NCBI GenBank assembly: GCA_019054805.1
Contig: JAHQIY010000015.1
Location: 1,620,001 to 1,684,000 of the forward strand
DNA length: 64,000 bases
Direction of reading: 5' to 3'
Source: Brachionus manjavacas
Taxonomy: Eukaryota; Rotifera; Eurotatoria; Ploima; Brachionidae
The notes below the pieces were generated by a model. That model searched no databases, had not been told where the DNA came from, and was given only the letters and a program-made list of their open reading frames with translations. Below, piece by piece: positions 23,586 to 34,620 of this stretch. The position numbers and the translations under genes are program-made. Positions within the stretch are counted from its first letter, which is position 1, and every line of letters begins with the position of its first letter.

Positions 23586-25628
23586 AATATTTTAAGCTAT
23601 TAAATAAAAATAAAAATTTAAAATAATTTTTTTTTTGCTTAAATTATTAAATCCTAACGTTTGTAGAAATATTTATCGAATTGGTTTTTTGAATGAATTA
23701 AGAAAAATCGAATATTAATAATAATTTTAATTGAAAACTTTTACCAAATCTTGAATTAATTTAGAACATTTTTTTCATTTTTTTAAATTAAAAAAAATGA
23801 GCATTAAATTTAGTAAGGTTCAGAAAATTTTTTGCATCAAAATTTAAATTATTTTTTCTTTTTAAATTATTTAAAAAGAAAAAACACTTACAATAAACTA
23901 TTCGGACTTCCCAGAGTAACCTACTATCGAAGTTTGTATCAAAAAATCTAAAGAATTATTTGTTGAGAACTTTTATAGTTTTAGGTGAAGAGTCACTCTT
24001 TAGACTTGAAATGCCTGTAGAAAGTAACTAATTTTTCTTTTTTATTAATTCAAAATTTTGAAGTACTGATGTACAGAATTTGTTGGACTTGGCTAAATTC
24101 GGCATCTTGTCATTATTTACAAGACCATATTTTTAAATCTAAAAATTGATTTAAAGGAGATTTTTTATTACTAAATATCATTTGTTTAGCTCAAAATCTA
24201 AAATTTGATTAAGAATTGAATTTTTAATGAAACTACTATTGAATAAAAAAAATGCATTTTCTTAAAAATAAAATGTTTTTTTAAAATTAAATATTAGATT
24301 AAGAAATTCGAATAAAATAAAGAATATTTTTCAATAAGAATCTTCATTTCATACTTTTTATGAACAAGGAAACTTAATTTTCTTAATCAATTAAAAGCAG
24401 TTAAAAGTAATTTATTTCTTGAAAAAAATTAGCAGCAGTTGCAACCTTTTTGGATAAATATATGAGATTTACAAGCTTTTTGGTTGTTTTGGTTATTTTA
24501 GAGCATATATGTGACCAATTCGTAATTTAAATGCGCAATTATGTACGGGTGTTTATAGTTTAAATAAATTGAACTTCTATTATGTATTTTTATTTTTTAA
24601 TTAAATTTTCAACCAAATTTTAGAAAATATTTAGATAATTATTTAATAACATTACTTAAAAAAATTCAAATACAAATTATTTATTAATAAATGAAAGAAA
24701 ATAAATAATTTGTATTTGAATTAATCTTTTTATTGTTTAATGTTTACAGCAAAATAATTTAAAAAATTTTTTTTTTGATTTTTTATTCTCCTTTTTTAAC
24801 TCGAAAATCCAAATAAAAGTTGGCAAGATTCTTATTTAATGAATAAATTTTTTACCTTAAATTTATATGGTATTTTTTTCATTTATCAATAATCTTTTAA
24901 TAAATACAAAGTTTGAATATATTATTTAATTTTTATTGATTTATTTTTGCCATGAAAAACATATTATGAAAATTATGCCCACTTTGAATTTTGATTATTG
25001 GAAGGATATTAATAAATGTTTACGATAGTTTTTCCTCTTTTAGTTCAAAAACTTGTTCCAAAAATAAACCAGAGTTAATTTACTTTTGTTTACCTGCTGC
25101 GAAAGAATACCAAATCTATGCAAAGTTCTGCTAAATTAAATAAATGTTGTATTAATTTGCACAGTTTTTACGAACTTTATAATTTGAGAAACAAAATTTT
25201 TAAACTGTTTTCTAATATTTTTTGAAAAATAAACTTTTCAATCTTTTAATTTAAAGATTTAAATCTTTCAATACAAAAGTGTTAATATAATTGACTCTTG
25301 ATTTTATTTATTTATTTATTTTTTATTTATAGACTCTTGATAATAATTCATCAATGATAATAAGTTTTCTAATTTTAATTTATTAAAATTAATTAAAAAT
25401 TATATGAGTTGTTTATTTTTTCGATTAAATTGTAGGCCTAAAAAATATTTTCTGTAGTGCATGTGCTCACGGGATTTTTATAATCGATCTTTTTTTTTAA
25501 TAATTTATTCAAGTTTTTTCTTTTATTCGGAAGCCTTTTTAGCGACAAAATCAATAATAAGAATATAAAATATAAAATTAAATAAAACTCTGAGTTTACA
25601 ATAATGTTTAATCGGAAAATTATAAAAA
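23586..25628. other. AT-rich intergenic region with one strong hairpin
   Basis: No coding frame supported between RPL30 and the VWA/Cache gene. A perfect 22-bp inverted repeat at 24663-24722 is listed separately. A TTTATTTATTTATTT run near 25307 may be an old LINE tail. Confidence 0.45.
24663..24722. repeat. Perfect 22-bp inverted repeat (hairpin)
   Basis: AATTCAAATACAAATTATTT plus AT (24663-24684) is the exact reverse complement of 24701-24722, with a 16-nt spacer. The stem is AT-only apart from two C/G pairs. It could be a small hairpin RNA, a short palindromic element or an old nested insertion. Confidence 0.7.
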
Positions 25629-28600
25629 ATGAAAGATAAAAAAAATTTAGTTTTTCTATTATTTTTATTTCATAATTTAAACGCTCAATATAGTTACATT
25701 GAGAGTCCAGTTGAAGACGATTTGACTGCAAGTCAGAATCCGGAATATGGACGTCTGACTGGTGATGTGCAAAACTGGGCCACTATAATTCAAAATTATA
25801 TTCTTCAAGTTGTTTCCATATTTTCTTTTAATTTAATAATTATTTTTAAAATTCAAGTCAGCAAGCGATTTGATTAATAAGGACTTGACTCAAGAACTGT
25901 TCGATTTGGCTAACTATACGGTTGAGGCCAAAAACGGTGAAGATGTTGTCAAAGAAGTTAAAGACACGCTGAGCAATTATTTTTCACATAAACAAGAGGC
26001 TGCACTGGTACTAGGAAATATTTAAAATTTTCAATTATATATTTTTTTTTAACTTCGAAGAAAATAGCAAATAAAGCCGTGGAACTTTATGACCTTTATT
26101 TAAGCAGCAAAAATCAAATTTGGAAGAATTATTCAGGAGTTCACGAATTAAAAACTGACTTTTACCGGGATTCAGATGTTCCCAATCTTTTACCAACTGA
26201 CATGCAATTTTCCACGTATTGATGCAATGCTTGTTTTTTTTTAATTAATAAAATATTTATTTTAAGATATTTTAAACAAAAAGTGAGCTTTCAGGACTCG
26301 ATAGTAAAAATATCAGATGAAATACCTCGCAATGATGCCAAGACAATCAAGACTGTGATGTACACCAAAGGGCTTGATGAAGTTTTCAAAAAAAATAAGG
26401 ACAAAGATTCATCATTGAGGTGGCAATATTTTGGCTCAAGCACAGGCCTCATGCGCTTGTACCCGGCTCGCGAATGGGACACAAATTTTGCCGGCTTTTA
26501 TAATGACTACGATCCAAGAGTTAGAAATTGGTACATTGCCGCGACAAGTGGACCCAAAGATGTTGTGATCATTATTGACTGCAGTTTGTCAATGACTGGA
26601 AAAAAATTTGACATCGCCAAATCCATTGCCAAAGCTGTCATTGACACTCTAACATCTCATGATTATGTAAATGTAATATGTGGTCGAGCAAGTCATTGGA
26701 ATGAAGTGGGCAAGGCTCAGTCATTTCAAACCGAAGTCTTAAGCTGCCAGCAGAATAGAATTGTTCAGGCTACTTTAGCTCATAGGAGAGATTTAAAAGA
26801 AAAAGTCTCCGAACTAGTCGCTGGAGGAACTAGTGAATTAGAGTAAAATAAAAATAATAAAATTTTTCATTTTTTAATTTTTATTAAAAAGAATGGCATT
26901 CGATTTAGCATTTGATTTATTAAATTCGAACCAAAGGACTGCCTGTCAAAGTATGCTGGTATTTATTACAGATGGACAGGACTCAGATGGCGAAACAGTC
27001 AGATGTGGTGAAGGTATTGTGGTGGTTCTTTCAAAAAATGTCTTTATTTTATCCTCTAATTAGGATACTATACTCGGTCTGGCTATGTGCCTGGCCCAAT
27101 TTGCATCTATAATTGGACCAAGGTCTGGGAAATGACATCCGAACGTAACAGACATTTGTTTCCGAGTGCAAGAATATTCAGCTATTTGACCATAGATGAT
27201 GGTGAAGAACTTCCCGGACACTTGGCTTGTGATAATAATGGAAGTTTTAAGAAGTTAACCGATGGAGAAAATCTAATTTCAAAAATGAGTAATTACTACG
27301 AATATTTATCCTCAAGTACATATTCAAACGAGCAAGGCCTTTGGACTTCACCGTATATAGATGGTGGCAATCTTGGATTGACCATAACTTATGCTGTGCC
27401 TGCTTTTAGTAAAATGAATAAAAAGTAATTATTTAAAATAGAAAGAATTACATTTTTTTTATTCAGAATTTTTTTTTTTAGGCTAATAGGAGTTGCAGCT
27501 GTAGATGCTACACTTGAAGAAATTGAGAATATTTTGACTCAATATCAATGGGGAGATGTGTATTCATTTTTGATAAATAAACAAGGTGAAGCAATATTTC
27601 ATCCAGCACTTTCTTCACGACAAAATGTAAGTTAAAGTAATCAATTTAATGTCGTTGTTTACTCTGGTAACAAACAAAAACCTTACAATCTTTTTTTCTA
27701 TAATTATAAAGCTAGTTCAACTAACCTTAACAGTTGGCACAAATAATGTGTCTCTCAAAGTTTCAAAAAATTGGCAAAATTTAAAAATTTGAATTTTTAC
27801 TGAGATGGAATTTAGATCATACATTGGTATTGCCAAATTTTTCAATTATCAGAACTAGTTGTAGAAAATCAGAAAAAAAAGTCACCAGATTCTGTACTAA
27901 ATTTAAAGGTTTTATTTTCATTTCAAAATTCATTTCTTCTTAATTCTAATAAAGACTCAATAACATACAAAAATTAAAAATTGTCCAATATAGCGGTTAT
28001 ACCTAAAAGACGGATTTTTTTACTTGGACTGCACTGATAAAGAACGGATCCGGATTAAAAAATTTTCTTAATAAAATTTGGCAATTAAAAAAGAAATTGT
28101 CTAGCTTTTAATAAAAAAAAAATTTAAAATTAGAATAAAATCTTAAGTATGCTTAAAATTTTTTAATTTTTAATTTATGTTACATTTTTGTCAAATATAA
28201 TGGATATGGGTCAATTTTGATTGAAATTCTAAAAAAAATTTTGGTATTTTCTTAAAGATCTCGATGAGGTGATTCAGAATATATAATAACTGTATTCAAA
28301 TGACAATTATATCAAGAAATATGGCGCCTAAAGGTTTCAAAGAGAAATGCAAAATACTCAAAGCTGTTTTTGATTTAAAAAATTTAATGAAAGTATTATA
28401 AAATTTAAAAAATACCTAAATTTTTGAGGATGGTAACTTTAAGAACATGGGGACTATGCTACTGCATTAGATATTAGCATATTAAAAAATCAAATCCTGG
28501 AAAAATCATTTCTAACAGTATAAATTATAATTGAAGAATATCAATAAAAATTAAAAAATTTTTTTTTTTCTTGATTTTTATTATCAATTAAAGAAAAAAA

Positions 28601-31600
28601 ATATTTCATTCAGTATCAGACAGTTAATATTTTTATAATAGAGAAAGAAACTTCGTCAAGGACTAAAGAAAAAAAGTGAATGAATTTCTTAACGTGGCTT
28701 AAGGACTAGAACTTAATTTAAAAAAAAAATTACATATAATTTTAATATTTTTAATTATTTTGGTTTCTTTCCAATTTGACCCATATATTTTTTAAAAAGT
28801 GGTACAAAATTAAAAAAAATATTAAAAGAAAATTGATTGCAGTTAAGTCTAAATTAAACTAAAATTTTCTTTGAAAATTATTTTTAGAATTTCGATCCGT
28901 ATCCGTCTTTTTAGGTATAACTGAAAAAAAGCCACAAAACTGATAAACAACTCCTGGTTTTAAAATTTTAAAATGAATTTTTTACATAATTCTGAAAGTT
29001 GAATGTTCAAAACCCTTACTGATTACAAAAAATAAGTGTCAGATTATTCAAAATAATTTTGCAATTATTTATTTTATTTTTTAGATTATGGAAGATCCTA
29101 TAGTAGTGTCTATAACCAAATTGGAGCAAGATAATTATGGAAACCCAGCCGAATTCTCTCAATTACTGAAAAATATGGTTAATGGTGAAGAAGGAAAAAT
29201 AAGAATAAAAAACGCAAACAGACTTCTTCCGAAGGTAATAAATATTTGAAAAAAAGAAAGCCTAGAACACCCGGTATTCCCAGGCGGTCACCCATCCAAG
29301 TACTAACCGGGCTCGACGTTGCTTAACTTCGGTGATCGGACGAGAACCGGTGTATTCAACGTGATATGGTCCTAGGCATTTAAACACTCTTTTTTAGTTA
29401 AATTTATTAAATTCAAAATATTTTAAAATAATCAAAATTTTTTTTAAATGGAAAAGATAACTTTAAATAAATGTTAAATTTTTATTAAAAAAGTATTTGC
29501 TTTGCAGTCATCATATCTTTAAAGATCACAGCTGTTTTAGTTGGTAATGGTTTTAGTTTGAAGTTAAATTTTTAGAAATTTTATTTAAATTTTGATCAAG
29601 ATGAGAAAAGTTCAAATAATTCTTTTTAAATAAGCAACGAAAAAGGATTTTTCGAAAGAAAATTTCAGAAATTTTCTTCTAATTGATCAAGATAATATTA
29701 CAAAGTTCACATTTTAAATTTAAATTCAAGACAAAATTACAAGAATTTCTTATTTTTTTAACTAGCTTAATCATTTCTTAAAATTTTAAGAAATAATAAT
29801 TTTTTTTTAAAAAAATCAAAGGGGTAAATCACGAAGCTAAGTTTCAATAAACTTCTCTGTTACAGATTTAGAATTTTATTGACACTGATTTTTTCTTTAG
29901 CATTGATAATTATGGTCTTTACCATTATTTAAATATGAATAAATGATGCATGCCTTCTTGATTATCTTTTCTATTTTATTTGAATAAAATCTAATTTTTT
30001 TTAGCAAATTTAACAAAAATTTGCTGAAAATTAATACTGAAATGGTTAAATTAATTTTTAATTTTTAATTTTTATTTAGAAAAATGTTCAACCAGCAACG
30101 TATTACTACGCAAGCTTAGAAGGCTCAGATTATTCTTTTGCATATAGTTTATCTGATACAGACATGGTAATTTTTTAATTCCTAAGAACCATGTACTATT
30201 TCCATGTGAATAAGGCAAGTTCAAATTGTCCATCTCGAGTTTTTGGCCTAATACAGATTTTTATTGTATCAAACAAAAAATAATTCAAATATCTTCATCT
30301 TTCTTCTGAACCATGTTTTTTTTGTTAAATTTTCCAATTACATCTGTAAATTTCTGTTTTCCAACTTGAGGTTTTCCGACTAATTACTACAAAAAAATTA
30401 AAAAAATACACTTGATTTTTTTAGTAATAGTAGCTGATACAGAGTTATGGTCTTTTAAAAATTTTTTCAAAATAAAGTTTTTAAGGCAAAATTTTTGAAA
30501 AAAATTAATTAGTCATAGCTTTACACTTTTGACTTAAAAACAACTCTGGTTTTGCATGTTAGCTTAATAGAAATATTCTACATTAAATTGATCTACTAAA
30601 AACTGAATTAATTTGACAAATTTCGAATGGTTTTTTATTTTTTTACTAAATATCAAATAACATTGATTTAATTTAAGCTCTAACTTTGAAATAAAATTTT
30701 TTAGATAATTTTCAATTTCACTTAAAGTTTGGTCAAGCCCGTAATTCCTCCGAATTTAAGATTTTTTTGTTGGCAAAATTTGAGTCACGAAATTCCTTTT
30801 TTTAATGTCACAGTTGGGTTAAAGACAACATACTTTTTTTTAACATTTAAATTAAATTTTTAAGTAAATAATAGATTTGGTTTTTTTCTAAATTTTTTTA
30901 TTTTTTTCAAAAATCAGGTCTAATTTTGCAATAAAATTTTACATGGTCCTTGTATTACATTATCTGATTAATTTTCGTAGAGCTTTAGAGAGATCAGTGA
31001 ACCGTCTGATTTATCTTTATATGAAAAAAGCTATTTTAACTTACTAATAGAATACAACAGTTCAAAAGCACGTAAAGAACTTCCTGGTGAGTTTGAGGCA
31101 TTGGAAGTAAAAGTCAACCTAAGCAAATATCCAGGCTTGCGGGTCTCCTATCCATATTCGAGCATTTTTTTTGCCCCTAACGTCTATTGTGATCCAAACT
31201 CGTACTTCTATGATGACGACTTGGCTTCTAAAACAGTCGACGCCCATAACTACATTAACAGTCACATATTTAACAAATCGTTTGTGGATGGTGGATGCGA
31301 AGCTGATCTCAAGTACAAGAAAGGAACTCGAGCTTATGTTTTAATTAGTCAACCAATTGAGCGCTATTGGAACCAGCGGCCAGCTGAATCAGTAAAAGAA
31401 GTCAAATGGACATATGTGGGCATGCGATCAGGGGTTTTCCGGACTTATCCGGGCCACAGATCTGTCCGCTTGTACAATCCAGTTAGTAGATCTTGGTACA
31501 AAAGAGCTCTAAATTCTCAAACAAAAACAACTTTAAGTTCACCTTATTTGGACGCTGCCGGAGCGGGAAAAATCATCACCATATCTCAGGCTGTTTTTGA

Positions 31601-34600
31601 AGGAATGCAAAACATATCGAAAGAAATGTGCGATGAAATAGTGCGCAAAAAACCAGGCGGATGCCATTGTAGCAGAGGTGAGGATTGTGAGTCTGGAGTT
31701 TGTTATGTAAGCAAGGCAACAGGCACAGATACTAATTTGCCAAGATGTGCCACCAATCGTCTCATTGGAGTGACTGGCACCGATCTTGGATACAATGACT
31801 TTCAGACTAAAATAATGAGCAAAATGAAGTCTAGTGATAATTTGAAGTCATGTGGCAAAGAATACAAGTGCCCGAATGGCTTGGACACTTGCGAAACCCG
31901 TTGCTACCTATTCGATACAAATGCCATTCTCATAATGGCACCAGAGTTTATAAATGAAAAGGACTTGGAGGAGAAAAAATACTCCCAAGTCAACCTCGGA
32001 ATGGTAGAAGGTGAGATAATGAAGGATCTGATTTATCGACACGGATTTTTGAGAAGACTTGAAAATATTGATTTTTCTGGCACATGCACCATTTCTCCTT
32101 ATCAGCCAAAAGTAACTCTAGAAGGAATACCTACAAATCCAGAGGACCAGGACAACTACTACAAAAACAGAGGGCCTATTCCGTCGTTTCAAAACGAATA
32201 TGGCTGTATCCAGGACGCTGTTCGCTATTCGGTAAATGAGTCAATTTTGGGAGAATATCAAAGCAAAATTTTGATCGGTAATTTGAGCGGTCCGTGCATG
32301 AATGGTTTTTACTATGTAGCTGCTCTTCCAAAGACTAATCTTTTTCTATTGGTAATAGAAAATTGGCAGGACAGAAAATCAAGTTTTTTCTACAATTTCA
32401 ATTGTAGAATAACACGAAAGTAAGTTGGTGAATGGTGATTTTTGGTTTACCTTTAACTTTAAAGTGTACCCTGTTAACCTAAAATTCGGCATTTTGAATT
32501 TTCATACAAATTAGTAGAAATATGGATTTTATACTGCATATTTTTCTGTTAGCTTCAAAAGATAATTAATTTAAATAATATGATAATAATAATAATATAA
32601 GTTTCAACAAGCTGGCAAGCTAGACTTGAAAAGATGGGAAACAGTAGGATTCCATCTATGGTAACTGTGGTATGTACACTTAATCAGTAAAATTCTTTAT
32701 GTCAGTATTTAATTAATTAAAAGATGATAATAATGTTTGAAGAGAAAGAAGAGTGTCGTGGAAAACTGGTTTTTTGGTAATTTGGTTCAATGTTGAGAGG
32801 GATGAGGGCCTCGGGTCCGATGCTCCAGTTTGCTAGGGTGATAGCGTGTTCTGTGTTTAGAGCACAATCACTTCCCGAGCTCTGCCTTCATCACACTGTA
32901 GATTGTTATTCGTTAGGTCACCATTCCCTCGTGTCGATTCTATCGAGCTTCAGAACTTCATCCATGGAAGGTTTCTCCTTACGTCTGTACTTATAAAGTC
33001 TGTTCTTGAATTGGTTGACGGATAGGGACTGAACGATCTCTTGAGGTAGGGCGTTCCATGGCATAGTCACTCTATAAGTGAAAAAGTGCTCTCTCAGTTG
33101 ACTGGTGGCTGGGAGTGGTCGACAAAGCTGTGCTGGTTTGAGTTTTTTCTTGTTCTTCAGTTGACTTGGGCAGACGGAGCTAGTGTCTGTGTAACATTTA
33201 AAAAATTGAATAAGATCACCTCAAGTCCTCCTGTCCACCAGGGAGGTCAGATTTAGTTTCACCAGTCTCTCACTGTAGCCAAAGTTTTTGAACTACTTGA
33301 TCAATTTGGTGGCTCTCTTTTGGACATTCTCTATGTGATGTGGTGATGTCTCTCCTTAGATGTGGGTGGACAAAGGTGGTGTAGAGGGTTCTGAGGATGG
33401 TCGGTGTCCAGCAATTGAACGTCTTTCTAAGGATACTTAGAGGATACAATTGTTGCTTTTGACACCGCATTCGATATCTGATACTCCGATGTAAACAAAA
33501 AAATTTAATAAATATTTGCCAATAAATTGATTATTTTTAATCAAATTTTATCTTAAAAAAAAAAAATTAAAAAATAAAATTTTTACAATTTAAAACAATT
33601 CAAAATTATTTACGTAGCGATGACAGAATTGTAACAATTAAATAAAATAAATTTACAAATTGAAAAAATTCTAATCATAAAAGATCATTGAGTCAAAAAA
33701 TAAACAAATCTCAAAATATTGATATTTCATTAGATCATTAATATTTCCCTGCCAATTAAAATTAATTTTTATTTTTTAAATTTAGTGAAATAGATTTTGT
33801 TCATTATCCAAGTTTAAAAAGCTCAATTTTGTCAATTTAAATTAAAGAAAAAGAATTTCATTTTTTTAATTTCTGAAAGGTTTGCCTTAAAATTCACACT
33901 GCCCTAAAATTTAGTATCTTTACCAACAAAAAATTATTATTTTTTATGTATTAAAATATATTTGTGAATTAAAGACAGTATATTTTTTTCAATTTTTTTT
34001 TCATCTAATTTTTATCATGAAAATAAGAATATTATATTTTATGAAGCTGCAATTATTAAATTTTTTCAAAAATTTAGGACAAATTTAATTGAGCTTTATA
34101 AAAAATGACTTGATCTCAAATGAATAATGATGGTATATTCAGTTTTATTTTTTTTGAACCAGCAGGTCGTTTTGCTTTCACTACAGTAGTATTTATTAAA
34201 ATGAATATTTTCCATTTAAGTATTCAGTAAAAATACAAAAATAATAATTTATATTTTTAAATTGCCTCAATTTCCTTGAAAAACATCTGATGTATGCTTA
34301 TTAAATTTTTGAAGGAAATTCTGTTTCTATCTATGTTCGCATTTATACTGAATATTAGGTTAACAAGATACTCTTATACCTCCCTTTTTTATTTTTTATT
34401 TTTGTCTAGTATTGTTAATTCTGGCAATTTTCAACTCATTAATGGAACTTGTGCTCATCAAGACTTGACGTCTAAAACAATGCGCGAAGAAAATAGATGT
34501 CCAGCCCTTAGATACATTAAAATTCCATGTCAATACAATCATCAAAATTTTTTAAATTTAAATTTATTTACGATTTTAATTTTCTCTTTTTTTCCAATTT

Positions 34601-34620
34601 TTTTATTTTCTAAAAATTAG
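25629..34620 (+). CDS. VWA and Cache domain surface protein (alpha2delta/CACHD1-like)
   Basis: Large extracellular protein of the calcium-channel alpha2delta/CACHD1 group, 1191 aa. Exons: 25629-25808, 25858-26007, 26061-26215, 26267-26842, 26892-27013, 27064-27424, 27482-27626, 29085-29234, 30080-30166, 30981-32419, 34410-34620; all phases match. Signal peptide MKDKKNLVFLLFLFHNLNA. A VWA_N-like segment ends SSLRWQYFGSSTGLMRLYPA. The VWA domain starts DVVIIIDCSLSMTG, with intact metal-site residues D-x-S-x-S, and continues to VFITDGQDSDG. First Cache region GLWTSPYIDGGNLGLTITYA; second WTYVGMRSGVFRTYPGH, then SRSWYKRALNSQTKTTLSSP. A cysteine-rich loop (CHCSRGEDCESGVC) follows. The last about 17 residues are hydrophobic (LFTILIFSFFPIFLF), suggesting a GPI signal or short anchor. 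The second-Cache pattern fits the CACHD1/CG16868 branch better than classical alpha2delta; channel partnership is inferred. Confidence 0.87.
27995..28921. mobile_element. Old terminal-inverted-repeat element in VWA/Cache intron 7
   Basis: GGTTATACCTAAAAGACGGA at 27995 is matched in inverted orientation at 28901-28921 (one extra A). Deeper inside, GGATATGGGTCAATTTT (28202) and its approximate complement (28770) also pair. A short frame MAPKGFKEKCKILKAVFDLK starts at 28321 and may be a transposase trace. The element is spliced out as part of intron 7. Confidence 0.55.
29260..29377 (-). rRNA. 5S ribosomal RNA, copy 2, antisense in an intron
   Basis: Base-for-base the same 118 nt as 2611-2728, on the same strand, with intact internal polymerase III control boxes. 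The transcribed strand continues into TTTCTTTTTTTC, a polymerase III terminator. It lies 26 nt past the 5' splice site of intron 8 of the plus-strand VWA/Cache gene, in antisense orientation. Flanks differ from copy 1 beyond about 4 bases, so only the transcribed unit moved or was homogenised. Confidence 0.97.
32775..33485 (-). pseudogene. LINE ORF2 C-terminal remnant in VWA/Cache intron 10
   Basis: On the minus strand, with a few frame breaks: SILRKTFNCWTPTILRTLYT, TTFVHPHLRRDI, YSERLVKLNLTSLVDRRT, GDLIQF and FFTYRVTMPWNALPQEIVQS, then VNQFKNRLYKYR. This is the standard end of CR1/jockey-type ORF2 (xVRPHLEY, SYEERLxxLxLTSLExRRxRGDL, RVVxxWNxLPxEVV, NxFKNRLD). Its G+C is clearly higher than the intron around it, suggesting a younger insertion than the other LINE pieces. 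Confidence 0.8.

Noticed and set aside
25438-25731. 97-codon minus-strand frame across the VWA/Cache start
   Set aside because: Composed of Leu/Ile/Phe/Asn from AT-rich DNA and overlaps a signal peptide exon on the other strand that fits the downstream exons.
32790-32996. 68-codon plus-strand frame
   Set aside because: It is the complement of a LINE ORF2 remnant that reads convincingly on the minus strand.
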